This document shows positions 41,664-49,843 of a stretch of DNA of 52,907 nt, piece by piece. Location: NCBI GenBank assembly GCA_013697825.1, contig JACCWD010000155.1, positions 1 through 52,907 of the forward strand, written 5' to 3'. A model generated the notes under the pieces. It was not told the DNA's origin and ran no database searches. It was given only the letters and a program-made list of their open reading frames with translations. Both the position numbers and the translations under genes were made by a program. The stretch's first letter is position 1, and the number at the start of each line of letters is the position of its first letter. This DNA comes from Rubrobacter sp. (lineage in GTDB: Bacteria > Actinomycetota > Rubrobacteria > Rubrobacterales > Rubrobacteraceae).

Positions 41664-42174
41664 AGCCGAACGCCCTCGACCCCCGCCCACCGGAAGCCTC
41701 GCCGAGAAGCGGAATGCGAAAGGGATACACGCCGATGAGGCGAGCCGCCGAACGAAGCGACATCGGAAGCGGCATCGGACGGCGTCCCGTCGTAAAGTGC
41801 GTCGTCGTTCGATGTCGCGCATCGGAGAAACGCGCATCGGCGAGATGGGCGGGAAGGTGGCGCGATGTTCGGCAAATCCGGGCGAAGAGCCTCGCATTCT
41901 CGCCCTCCTCCCGAGGCTCGTGTGGCTGCGAGGAGTTCGAAGGAGACGGGCCCATCGAGAGTCGGCATATCGGGGCGTCTCCACGTTGTGGACACCGCCG
42001 GATGCGCGTGTCGCGGAGAGTGCGTGTGCGAATATATGAATCCGGCATGACGGAGCGACTTTGGAAGATGCGGCGTCGGGGGATGTTCCACCGGGAGGTT
42101 TGCGATCGGTGCGTTTTCATGACGGCGGCGCGGGACGTGGACGGCCCCGGTGTCCTCCGGGCGGGCATCGTCGT
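41664..42174. other. 510-base spacer with two doubtful small ORFs
   Basis: No convincing gene, but two small frames are worth recording. 41865-42050 (61 residues) has GGAAGG 7 bases before its ATG and ends in a cysteine cluster (GCACRGECVCEY). It overlaps by 4 bases a frame at 42047-42178 (43 residues, with CDRC), which overlaps the DUF218 start by 4 bases. This ATGA chain could be an operon of tiny genes or chance in a stop-poor sequence. Confidence 0.3.
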
Positions 42175-42765
42175 ATGAGGCTCTCGCTTCCGAAGGAACT
42201 CGCGGAGGATTTCATCCTTCTCGCGAGGATATTCTTCGGAGGGGAGTTCGGCGGGGATGGGGCTCGCCCGTCCGTGGCGGTGGTTCTCGGGGCGCAGGTT
42301 TTGCCGGGCGGGAGGCCGAGCAAAACCCTCGAAGCGCGCGCTCTCCACGCCGCGAAGATGTACGCCGCCGGGGGGGTCGAAACGGTCATTGTGACCGGGG
42401 GTGTCGGGGGGAATCCCCCCTCCGAGGCCGCGGTGATGTGGAGGATACTCCTCGGGGCGGGCGTGCCGGAGGAGGCCGTCGTCCTCGAAGAGGAGGCGTT
42501 GAGCACGTGGGATTCGGCGCGTCTCGTGGCACGCATCGCGAAGGAGCGGGGCATCGAAAGCGTTCTCGCGGTTACGGATCCCCTTCATTGCGTCCGGACG
42601 GTGGCGGCTTTCGGGGAGGCGGGTTTGGGGGCGGTTCCGGAGCCGGTGTATATTAGCCCGATGTGGCGCAAGCGAGGCATGCGCTTTGGGCAGTTTCTTC
42701 GGGAGACGGGGGCGATTTTTTGGTACCGGACGATACACGGGGTCGGCTCGCGCTCCCGGCTTTAG
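42175..42765 (+). CDS. DUF218 (YdcF/SanA-like) protein
   Basis: A 196-residue protein of the DUF218 family: VAVVLGAQVLPGGRPSKTLEARALHAAKMY, VIVTGGVGGNPPSEAAVMWRIL, LEEEALSTWDSARLVARI and VLAVTDPLHCVRTVAAF are the four conserved blocks in order. Members are associated with the envelope, vancomycin sensitivity and S-adenosylmethionine binding; the reaction is unknown. Usually a membrane anchor precedes the domain; here the N-terminus (LAEDFILLARIFFGG) is only mildly hydrophobic. ATG at 42175; the EamA gene starts inside its 3' end. Confidence 0.87.
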   Translation: MRLSLPKELAEDFILLARIFFGGEFGGDGARPSVAVVLGAQVLPGGRPSKTLEARALHAAKMYAAGGVETVIVTGGVGGNPPSEAAVMWRILLGAGVPEEAVVLEEEALSTWDSARLVARIAKERGIESVLAVTDPLHCVRTVAAFGEAGLGAVPEPVYISPMWRKRGMRFGQFLRETGAIFWYRTIHGVGSRSRL

Positions 42766-43592
42766 CCGTCGCGGTCGCCGCGGTTAGCTCGGCGGCGATC
42801 ATTATTCGCCTCACCGACGCGCCCGCGATATCCGTCGCTTTCTGGCGATGCGCCCTCGGGGTACTCTTCCTCGCGCCCGCCGCGTTTTTTCGCCGGGAGG
42901 GTTTTCCTCGGGGGAGGAACATGTACATCGCCGCCGCCTCCGGGGTCGCGCTCGGGGCGCACTTCGGGTTTTGGGTGTCGTCGCTCGACTATACGAGCGT
43001 CGCCGCGAGCGTCGTCCTCGTCACGTCCGCCCCCATCTTCGTGGCGTTTCTCTCGTATGTTTTCCTCGGGGAGAGGACGCCGAGGCTTTCGTTCCTCGGG
43101 ATACTCGTCGCGCTCGTCGGGACGGTCGCCATCGCCGCCGACGACTCGGTGGGATCGGCGGCCCTCTTCGGGAACATGCTCGCCCTCGCCGGAGCGGCGA
43201 CGTTCGCCGTGTACGTGCTCACCGGGCGCTTCTCCCGCACGGGCGGCGTCGGCTTCCTCGGGTATTCCATCGTCGCGTACACGGCGGGCGCGGCGACGCT
43301 CCTTCCGGTCGCGGTGTTCTCCGGGGCGGATCTGTGGGGGTACTCGGCGGAGACGTGGTTTTGGCTCTTCATGCTCACGCTCGGGCCGCAAATCCTCGGA
43401 CACACCGTTATGAACTGGGCACTCGCGTACCTCGACGCTTCCATCATCTCCGGCGCCGTCCTCGCCGAACCCGTCGTCTCCGCCATCCTCGCGTGGCTCA
43501 TCCTCGCCGAAACCCCCGGAAAGCCGACCATCCTTGGCGGCGTGGTCGTCCTCTTCGGCCTCTTCCTCCTCCTCCGCGGATACCGGAAATAG
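42720..43592 (+). CDS. EamA/DMT-family transporter
   Basis: A 290-residue drug/metabolite transporter with about ten hydrophobic segments in two EamA repeats. Loop signatures VAFWRCALGVLFLAP and LAEPVVSAILAWLILAETP close the two halves. Such carriers export amino acids or small metabolites; the substrate is unknown. TTG at 42720 overlaps the DUF218 gene by 46 bases, and no better start exists. The stop TAG is followed immediately by a perfect 10-bp hairpin. Confidence 0.85.
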   Translation: MVPDDTRGRLALPALAVAVAAVSSAAIIIRLTDAPAISVAFWRCALGVLFLAPAAFFRREGFPRGRNMYIAAASGVALGAHFGFWVSSLDYTSVAASVVLVTSAPIFVAFLSYVFLGERTPRLSFLGILVALVGTVAIAADDSVGSAALFGNMLALAGAATFAVYVLTGRFSRTGGVGFLGYSIVAYTAGAATLLPVAVFSGADLWGYSAETWFWLFMLTLGPQILGHTVMNWALAYLDASIISGAVLAEPVVSAILAWLILAETPGKPTILGGVVVLFGLFLLLRGYRK

Positions 43593-43780
43593 CGGCTTCG
43601 CCGAAGGCGAAGCCGCGCTGTCAACCGTCAGCTTTTCGGTTTCACGGAGGAGAGGCGAGTTCTTCAAATCGCGGCGTGGGCTTCCCGCGAGGACATCCGG
43701 CTCATGGCCGAAGCCGCGCGCCGTGTGCCGCCTTTTGCTTTTGCTTTTGCTTTTGCTGACGGCTGATTGCTGACAAGCGG
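43593..43780. repeat. Hairpin plus heptamer element, GCTGACG type (element L)
   Basis: CGGCTTCGCC-gaa-GGCGAAGCCG (43593-43615) is a perfect 10-bp hairpin directly after the EamA stop. It is followed by CTGTCAACCGTCAGC. On the right (43731-43775) lie four TTTTGC units and then GCTGACG-GCTGATT-GCTGACA. The innermost blocks CCGTCAGC and GCTGACGG pair. The rest of 43593-43904 holds no gene. Confidence 0.7.
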
Positions 43781-43904
43781 AGCGGGCTAAGAGCGCGAAG
43801 CGCGAGCGCGGCGGAGCCGCCCGGCGAAATCCTTTCACAGTCCGCCTACGTGCGATGTTGTATCCTCCCTTCGTCGTTTCGAGAGTTTGTGATCGGGAGA
43901 AAAT

Positions 43905-44501
43905 TTGGGACCGCTTCGGGTTGGATTTTTTTATGGTGTGTTCGCGGCGCTCATCGCCGTGTTCGCCAACTTCTTCTTTCTCATCCTCGATCCGGTGGAG
44001 ACTCGGGATTGGATCCTCGCCGCGACCACGGATTTCCTCCCGCTTTCCGCGCTTGCCATGCACATCTTCCTCGGCATCGCCGCCGCTTTCCGCACAAGCC
44101 CCACCCGCATAGACCCCGACGCCTCGTACCGCTCGCAAGTCATGCGCGACGCCGCCCTCGCCGCCGCCATAGTCGCCCTCATGGCCGGAGCGGTCAATTT
44201 CGCTTCGACCGGGCTTCAGGCGACCGTCTTTTCCGAGAGCATACGAAACTTCGCCTCCGAAGCGGCGCCGCGCATCGCCGGGTACATCGAGGAGGTCGGC
44301 GAGGATCTCAGCGACCCTCCGCCCATCCCGAGCGCCGAACAAGTCGAGCAAGGTCTCCAGCCGCCGACCCTCAGCTCCCTCGGAAGCTCCCTCGGAAACA
44401 CCGCCCTCGCCACGATGGCCCTCGGCGCACTCGGCGGTGTCATCGGCGCCCTCCGCGGCCGCTCGAACCCCGACCCGCCCGAAGAGAAGCCCGACGAATA
44501 G
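43905..44501 (+). CDS. Membrane protein with four hydrophobic segments, unknown function
   Basis: Not recognised. The 198-residue product has hydrophobic segments near residues 8-28, 40-60, 83-103 and 160-180, a soluble loop between, and an acidic tail (PDPPEEKPDE). TTG start at 43905 has GGGAG 5 bases upstream. The stop TAG is followed directly by AAAAACCGGGAGTCGG, a heptamer element. No neighbour suggests a job. Confidence 0.7.
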   Translation: MGPLRVGFFYGVFAALIAVFANFFFLILDPVETRDWILAATTDFLPLSALAMHIFLGIAAAFRTSPTRIDPDASYRSQVMRDAALAAAIVALMAGAVNFASTGLQATVFSESIRNFASEAAPRIAGYIEEVGEDLSDPPPIPSAEQVEQGLQPPTLSSLGSSLGNTALATMALGALGGVIGALRGRSNPDPPEEKPDE

Positions 44502-44502
44502 A

Positions 44503-44552
44503 AAAACCGGGAGTCGGGAGGTCGCATCGCTTCGCTCACTTCGGGCGTCGGG
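44503..44552. repeat. Composite heptamer element AAAAACCGGGAGTCGG...TCGCTTCGCTC
   Basis: Same composite as at 19364 (plus sense) and 19770-19817 (minus sense): AAAAACCGGGAGTCG, then GGGAGG, then TCGCTTCGCTC and TTCGGG. It starts 1 base after a stop codon. Confidence 0.8.
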
Positions 44553-44736
44553 AAATGCATGGCGGCGAAGCCTCCGCCGCTGCCACCGAAACGCGGCGCA
44601 TGGCCTCGCCCCACGCGCAGCCCGTCCGCGCCGCGCCATCCGGCGAAAGCATCGCCACCCGGAAGACGCATCGTCTCGGAAAGGGAGCCGAAGGCCACCA
44701 CCCGACTTCCGCCGCTTCGTGGATGATCCGGGGACG

Positions 44737-44762
44737 AAAAAGCCCCGGCTAGGAACCGGGGC
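44737..44762 (-). terminator. Rho-independent terminator of the UPF0173 hydrolase gene
   Basis: GCCCCGG (44742-44748) pairs with CCGGGGC (44756-44762) around CTAGGAA. On the minus strand it is followed by five T residues. The stop codon lies 24 bases upstream. Confidence 0.85.
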
Positions 44763-44785
44763 GAGAAAATTCGGCGTGGCTCCGG

Positions 44786-45511
44786 CTATGAAGCGAGGCG
44801 GTCGCCGGGACTCATCACATGGACTTCGGCGTCGACGCCGAGGTCGGAGAGGTGGCCTTTGAATTCATCCGGGGTTCCGGGGACGAACGGGAAGGTTCCG
44901 TAGTGGATCGGGACGACGTGATCCACGCCGAGGAGCCTCGTCGCATGCGCCGCCTCGAGCGGACTCATCACGACGTTGTTCCCGATCGGAAGAAGCGCGA
45001 GGTCGGGGTTGTATATCTCGCCGATAAGGGCCATGTCCCCGAAGACGCACGTGTCGCCCGCGTGGTACACCTTGAAACCGCTCTCGAACTCGACGACGAG
45101 TCCCATCGGCTCGCCGCCGTATATCGTCGAGCCGTCCTCGGTCTGTATGGACGAGGAGTGGAAGGCGTTCGTACCCGTTACCTTTACGCCGCCGACTTGC
45201 GCGGTTCCGCCTTTATTGAGAGGCATCGCGTTCTCCACCCCCACGCTTTGGAGGTATGCGAACGTCTCGAAGTTCGCCACCACCATCGCGCCCGTTTGCT
45301 TCGCGAGGGAAATAGTGTCGCCGAAGTGGTCGAAGTGGCCGTGGGTGAGGAGGATGGTGTCGAGTTCGCCGACCTCTTTGAGTTCCTCGGGGGTTTGCGG
45401 GTTGTCGGTGATGAACGGGTCTATGATGATCTGCTCGCCGCCCGGTGTCGTCAGCCGGAACGTCGCGTGTCCGAGGTACGTGATCCTCGCTCCGCCCAAA
45501 AGCTGCTCCAT
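44786..45511 (-). CDS. UPF0173 metal-dependent hydrolase (MBL fold)
   Basis: A 241-residue MBL-fold protein of the UPF0173 group. ITYLGHATFRL opens the protein, LTHGHFDHFGD is the metal motif HxHxDH, and later ligands are in YHAGDTCVFGDM and IHYGTFPFVPGTP. The reaction is unknown. GAGGAGGG lies 8 bases before the ATG at 45511. It has its own terminator and diverges from the YdcZ-like gene across about 150 bases. Confidence 0.9.
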   Translation of the reverse strand: MEQLLGGARITYLGHATFRLTTPGGEQIIIDPFITDNPQTPEELKEVGELDTILLTHGHFDHFGDTISLAKQTGAMVVANFETFAYLQSVGVENAMPLNKGGTAQVGGVKVTGTNAFHSSSIQTEDGSTIYGGEPMGLVVEFESGFKVYHAGDTCVFGDMALIGEIYNPDLALLPIGNNVVMSPLEAAHATRLLGVDHVVPIHYGTFPFVPGTPDEFKGHLSDLGVDAEVHVMSPGDRLAS

Positions 45512-45591
45512 ATGGCATCCCTCCTCATAGTCGAAAACAACCGATACACATTAACGTATACCCGCCGCCCTCGCTCGGAAAACGGAAGATG

Positions 45592-45597
45592 TATACT
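45592..45597 (+). promoter_or_regulatory. -10 box TATACT upstream of the YdcZ-like gene
   Basis: TATACTGCCCGG matches the box before prsW (39561). It leaves about 60 bases of leader. No clear -35 was found. Confidence 0.4.
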
Positions 45598-45662
45598 GCC
45601 CGGCCCGGCCAAAACCGGGACGGCGGCGACGCCGCGCGAAAACGAACCTCCGGGAGGCCATT

Positions 45663-46076
45663 TTGAAACTCGCCGTTCTCCTCGCGATGCTCGCGGGCGT
45701 CGCCATCGCCACTCAAGCGACGGTGAACGCCGCAGCCGCCCGAAACCTCGGCATCGCCGCCCTCATCTCCGTCTCCGGCTTCGCCACCGGCTTCACCGGC
45801 CTCGCCTTCGCCCTCGCCTCCGCCAAACCGGAGTTCACGACGCGGGCCGTCCTCTTCGGCGTCGCCTCCGGTATGCTCGGGTGCGTCATCCTCGCCTCCG
45901 TCACATACGCCGTCGGGGTCGGCGGCGTTGCCCGCGCACTCTCGCTCCTCGTCGCCTCCCAACTCATAGCGGGCCTCGCCTTCGACTATTTCGGTTACTT
46001 CGGCGCGGAGATGAGCTTGACCAAGCTCCTCGGCGTCGCGCTCATAGTTGTCGGAGGCGTACTCGTGGTGAGATAG
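45663..46076 (+). CDS. YdcZ/DUF606-family DMT membrane protein
   Basis: A 137-residue four- to five-helix membrane protein of the DMT superfamily, YdcZ (DUF606) type. Typical features are the opening ATQATVNAAAARNLG and LGVALIVVGGVLVV at the end. Half-size DMT proteins of this type work as dimers; substrate is unknown. TTG start at 45663 with GGGAGG 6 bases upstream. Its TAG stop overlaps the first GGTTTCA of heptamer element D. Confidence 0.82.
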   Translation: MKLAVLLAMLAGVAIATQATVNAAAARNLGIAALISVSGFATGFTGLAFALASAKPEFTTRAVLFGVASGMLGCVILASVTYAVGVGGVARALSLLVASQLIAGLAFDYFGYFGAEMSLTKLLGVALIVVGGVLVVR

Positions 46077-46207
46077 GTTTCAGGCATCAGGAAAAACCGA
46101 AGAGCGACGGATGCTGTCGCGCACAACGTGCCTCGTAATGACCGGGATGACGACTCCGACATGGCGCCGATACAATGGAAGCCACCTGAAACCTGAAACC
46201 TGAAACC
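46075..46207. repeat. Heptamer inverted-repeat element, GGTTTCA type (element D)
   Basis: Arms 46075-46091 and 46185-46207 pair at 14 of 16 positions. The left arm includes the upstream TAG stop; the right is three clean units. A promoter-like pair lies inside the loop. Confidence 0.85.
46147..46176 (+). promoter_or_regulatory. Possible GH15 gene promoter inside element D
   Basis: ATGACG (46147-46152) and TACAAT (46171-46176) are 18 bases apart, within the loop of element D. Transcription from it would carry the right heptamer arm in the 5' leader of the GH15 mRNA. Confidence 0.4.
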
Positions 46208-46227
46208 AGCGACCGAAGGGAGCAAAA

Positions 46228-48018
46228 ATGTACCTCCCCATCGAAGACCACGCCATCATCGGCGACCTCCACACCGCCGCCCTCGTCGGGACGGACGGGA
46301 CGATCGACTGGCTTTGCCTCCCGGCCTTCGACTCCCCGAGCGTCTTTTGCTCGATCCTCGACGACGAGAAGGGCGGGCATTTCAAGATTCAGCCGACGCG
46401 GTACTTCCGCAGCCAGCAACTTTATCTGCCGGAGACGAACGTCCTTTTGACGCGCTTCCTTTGCTCCGACGGGATGGCGGAGATCCTCGACTTCATGCCC
46501 GTGATGGGGGATCCCTCCCAACCCCACCGCCTCGTGCGAAACGTCCGGGTCGTCCAGGGAAACATGGACTTCGAACTTGAATGCCGACCCGCCTTCGACT
46601 ATGCGAGGAAGAACCACGAACTCTCCATAAGCGAACACGGGGCGGTCTTCGAGGCCGACGATTATTCCCTCGGGCTTTCGTCGAGCCACCCCGTCGAAGG
46701 CACGGAGAAAGGCGGGGCGGCGACGTCCTTCACGCTCTCGGAGGGTGAGACAGCGACGTTCGTGCTTTCGGAGGCGACGGGCGAGGGGCCGGGGGATCTC
46801 GTCTCCGACGAGGCGTTCGACGCGCTCCTTCAAAGCACGATAGATTACTGGCGAGGGTGGATCTCGAAATGCACGTACTCCGGCCGCTGGCGCGAGTTCG
46901 TCACCCGCTCCGCCCTCGCGCTGAAATTGATGGTCTATGATCCCACGGGCGCGCTCGTCGCCTCCCCGACGATGGGTTTGCCCGAAGGCATCGGGGGCGA
47001 GAGGAATTGGGACTATCGGTATACGTGGCTCCGCGACGCGGCCTTCACGTTGTACGCGCTCATGGCTATAGGCTTCGACGAGGAGGCCGGGCATTTCATG
47101 GACTACCTCCGCGACCGATGCCAGAACGACGGAGACGGCCTTTTGCAGCCGCTCTACGGCATTGACGGTCGGGAGAAGATACACGAGGAGAACCTCGACC
47201 ACCTCTCGGGGTATATGGACTCTCGCCCGGTGCGGCTCGGGAACGCCGCATACGAGCAAACCCAGCTCGACCTTTACGGAGCCGTCCTCGACGCCGCGTA
47301 CCTTTACAACAAAAACGGCGCGCCCCTCGACTATGATCTCTGGCAAAACCTCCGGCGCATCATTGACTGGCTCGCCGAGAACTGGCGGCAGACCGACGAG
47401 GGCATATGGGAGGTCCGCGGCGGACAACAACATTTCGTCTCCTCCAAGCTCATGAGCTGGGTCGCGCTCGAAAGGGCGGTGAGAATATCCCGCCAAAGGG
47501 GACTTCCCGCCGGGGATGGCCGGTGGGTGCATGAGCGCGACGAGATATACGAGGAGATCATGGAAAAGGGGTGGAGCGAGGAGAAACAGAGTTTCACGCA
47601 ACATTACGGCACCGACGCCCTCGACGCCTCCCTCCTCCTCATGCCGCTCATGAAGTTCGTCGGCCCGACCGACCCGAGGTGGCTCTCGACCCTCGACGCC
47701 ATCCAGCGCGAACTCACCCACGATACCCTCGTCGACCGGTACCGCGTCGGAGACTCCGCCGACGACGGGCTCGAAGGCGAGGAGGGGAGCTTCTCCATAT
47801 GCTCTTTTTGGTACGTCGAGTGCCTCACCCGCGCCGGACGGCTCGACGAGGCGCGGCTCGCCTTCGAGAAGATGCTCTCGTACGCCAACCACGTCGGGCT
47901 TTACGCCGAGGAGATCGGCCACTCCGGCGAACACCTCGGCAACTTCCCGCAAGCCTTCACCCACCTCGCCCTCATAAGCGCCGCCATCCACCTCGACCGG
48001 GCTTTGGGGGCGCAATGA
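46228..48018 (+). CDS. GH15 glucoamylase/trehalase-like glycoside hydrolase
   Basis: A 596-residue GH15 enzyme of the bacterial glucoamylase/trehalase type. An N-terminal beta-sandwich begins [31 protein letters not shown]. The catalytic (alpha/alpha)6 barrel follows, with [17 protein letters not shown], the acid segment [29 protein letters not shown] and [27 protein letters not shown]. In mycobacteria this family hydrolyses trehalose; starch or maltose is also possible. GGGAG lies 5-9 bases before the ATG. Its stop opens a short frame (48015-48193) into the ftcD start. Confidence 0.92.
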   Translation: MYLPIEDHAIIGDLHTAALVGTDGTIDWLCLPAFDSPSVFCSILDDEKGGHFKIQPTRYFRSQQLYLPETNVLLTRFLCSDGMAEILDFMPVMGDPSQPHRLVRNVRVVQGNMDFELECRPAFDYARKNHELSISEHGAVFEADDYSLGLSSSHPVEGTEKGGAATSFTLSEGETATFVLSEATGEGPGDLVSDEAFDALLQSTIDYWRGWISKCTYSGRWREFVTRSALALKLMVYDPTGALVASPTMGLPEGIGGERNWDYRYTWLRDAAFTLYALMAIGFDEEAGHFMDYLRDRCQNDGDGLLQPLYGIDGREKIHEENLDHLSGYMDSRPVRLGNAAYEQTQLDLYGAVLDAAYLYNKNGAPLDYDLWQNLRRIIDWLAENWRQTDEGIWEVRGGQQHFVSSKLMSWVALERAVRISRQRGLPAGDGRWVHERDEIYEEIMEKGWSEEKQSFTQHYGTDALDASLLLMPLMKFVGPTDPRWLSTLDAIQRELTHDTLVDRYRVGDSADDGLEGEEGSFSICSFWYVECLTRAGRLDEARLAFEKMLSYANHVGLYAEEIGHSGEHLGNFPQAFTHLALISAAIHLDRALGAQ

Positions 48019-48190
48019 AGCGCACGACCCGGAACCCTCCGCATCCCGTATCCGTCGCCGGGAAGTCGCGCCATCGGCGTGTTTCCCGAAAGCGCGGCTT
48101 AGGATCTTTGCGGAGGAAAGCGCCCCGCCGGGTCGCCTTCGCGGAAGAACGCGGCCCTCGCGGCGAAGGAAGCGACCGCCCGGACGCGGC

Positions 48191-49078
48191 ATGACCCCGC
48201 TCTTCGAAGCCGTCCCGAACTTCTCCGAAGGAAGGGACGAAAAGAAAATCAAGCGCATCGTCGAGTCGGTCCGCTCCACCCCGAACGTCCGCGTCCTCGA
48301 CCTCCATACCGACCCCGACCACAACCGGAGCGTCATAACCTTCGCCGGGGACGAAGAAGCCGTGCTCGAAGCCTCCATATCCCTCGCGAAGACGTGCGCC
48401 GGGGAGATCGACCTCTCACGGCAAACCGGAGTGCACCCGCGCATGGGTTCCCTCGACGTCCTTCCCTTCATCCCGTTGAAAGACGCGACGATGGAGGACG
48501 CCGCCCGCCTCGCCCGCCGCACCGGGGAGGAAATATCCGCGCTTGGGTTCGCCGTGTATCTTTACGAGAACGCCGCGACCGCACCGCACCGGAGGAACCT
48601 TTCCGAGGTTCGCCGCGGAGGCTTCGAGGGAGTGTCGGCCCGCGTCGGAGACCCTTTGTGGAAGCCGGACTTCGGCCCATCCGCTTTCGACCCGCGACTC
48701 GGGGCGGTGGCGGTGGGGGCGAGGGAATTCCTCATCGCTTTCAACGCTTTCCTCGACACGGACGATGTCGAAGTCGCGAAGTCCGTCGCCGGAAAGATTC
48801 GGGGCCGCGACGGCGGGCTTCCTGGCGTGAAGGCTCTCGGCCTCGAAGTCGGCGGACAGGCGCAAGTTTCGATGAATTTGACGGACATCTCGAAAACCTC
48901 CCTCCCCGAAGCCCTCGAAGCCGTGCGGGCGGAGGCCGCGAAGCTCGGCGCGGGAGTCGAGTGGACGGAGCTCGTCGGCCTCATGCCGCTCGAAGCCGCC
49001 GTCGCCACGACCCGTTTTTATCTCGGTCTTCGGGACTTCGACCGGGGACGCATCCTCGAAAATGGATTGTGGGGATGA
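48191..49078 (+). CDS. ftcD: Glutamate formimidoyltransferase (FtcD, formiminotransferase part)
   Basis: Transfers the formimino group from formiminoglutamate to tetrahydrofolate in histidine breakdown. EAVPNFSEGRDEKKI opens the protein, LDLHTDPDHNRSVITFAG and RQTGVHPRMGSLDVLPFIPL follow, then YLYENAAT. At 295 residues it holds only the transferase domain; the cyclodeaminase half found in mammals is absent. No hut or fold-cycle gene is adjacent. ATG start at 48191 overlaps the end of a short frame following GH15. Confidence 0.92.
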   Translation: MTPLFEAVPNFSEGRDEKKIKRIVESVRSTPNVRVLDLHTDPDHNRSVITFAGDEEAVLEASISLAKTCAGEIDLSRQTGVHPRMGSLDVLPFIPLKDATMEDAARLARRTGEEISALGFAVYLYENAATAPHRRNLSEVRRGGFEGVSARVGDPLWKPDFGPSAFDPRLGAVAVGAREFLIAFNAFLDTDDVEVAKSVAGKIRGRDGGLPGVKALGLEVGGQAQVSMNLTDISKTSLPEALEAVRAEAAKLGAGVEWTELVGLMPLEAAVATTRFYLGLRDFDRGRILENGLWG

Positions 49079-49180
49079 GCGTCGAGATTTTTCCGGGCTT
49101 TCGAGGATTTCACTTGGAAATGGGTGGAAACCCCGTAAATTTATGGCATGACTTCGCGACACCGAGGGTGAGGAGTGATC

Positions 49181-49762
49181 GTGGCCGCCGAAAAGGATTC
49201 TCCGACCATCCAGTTCGAGTCTCGCGGCGCGTGGGAGGCGTGGCTCGGAGAAAATCATGAAATGTCGAGCGGGATGTGGCTAAAAATCGCGAAGAAAGAC
49301 TCGGGCATCGCGGGCGTCTCGTATGGCGAGGCCGTCGAAGCCGCATTGTGTTTTGGATGGATCGACGGTCAAGCTCGAAAGTTCGACGGAGATTTCTGGC
49401 TCCAAAAATTCACCCCGCGAAGAAAACGAAGCAAATGGTCGAAAGTGAACCGGGCGAAGGCCGAGTCCCTCATCGAGAGCGGCATGATGTACCCCGCCGG
49501 ACTCCGGGAGGTCGAGCGGGCGAAGGCCGACGGTCGATGGGAGGCCGCATACGAACCCCCGAGCAAAGCGACGGTTCCCGAAGACCTCCGGCGCGAACTC
49601 GAAAACAACGACGCGGCGAAGGAGTTCTTCGAGACGCTCGACGGACGGAACCGGTACGCGATCCTCCATCGAATCCACGATGCGAAGAAGTCCGAGACTA
49701 GAAAACGGCGCATCGAAAAATACGTCACTATGCTCGCGGAGGGGAAGAAGATCTATCCGTGA
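49181..49762 (+). CDS. YdeI/OmpD-associated-family protein
   Basis: A 193-residue YdeI-type protein. WEAWLGENHEMSSGMWLKIAKKDSG, then YGEAVEAALCFGWIDGQARKFDGDFWLQKFTPRRKRSKWSKVN is the conserved block, and the C-terminal part (VPEDLRRELENNDAAKEFFETL) is the OmdA-type helix bundle. Its role is unknown, with links to antimicrobial-peptide resistance reported in some species. GTG at 49181 is preferred over GTG 49175 because GAGGA ends 6 bases upstream. Confidence 0.88.
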   Translation: MAAEKDSPTIQFESRGAWEAWLGENHEMSSGMWLKIAKKDSGIAGVSYGEAVEAALCFGWIDGQARKFDGDFWLQKFTPRRKRSKWSKVNRAKAESLIESGMMYPAGLREVERAKADGRWEAAYEPPSKATVPEDLRRELENNDAAKEFFETLDGRNRYAILHRIHDAKKSETRKRRIEKYVTMLAEGKKIYP

Positions 49763-49843
49763 AGCACGCTCTCGCGGGGCGCATGCCCATTCTCTCCGGC
49801 TGATACGATATTCCACGACCGGGAACCAAAGCGGGAGAAAAAT

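Noticed and set aside
39495..41984. 829-residue open frame on the minus strand
   Set aside because: It lies antisense to prsW and mobA, is arginine/glycine/glutamate-rich without domains, and exists because GC-rich DNA has few stops.
48015..48193. 59-residue frame linking GH15 and ftcD with ATGA overlaps at both ends
   Set aside because: Translation is Arg/Pro-rich ([21 protein letters not shown]), no ribosome site; ATGA overlaps arise easily because each following start reads ATGA.
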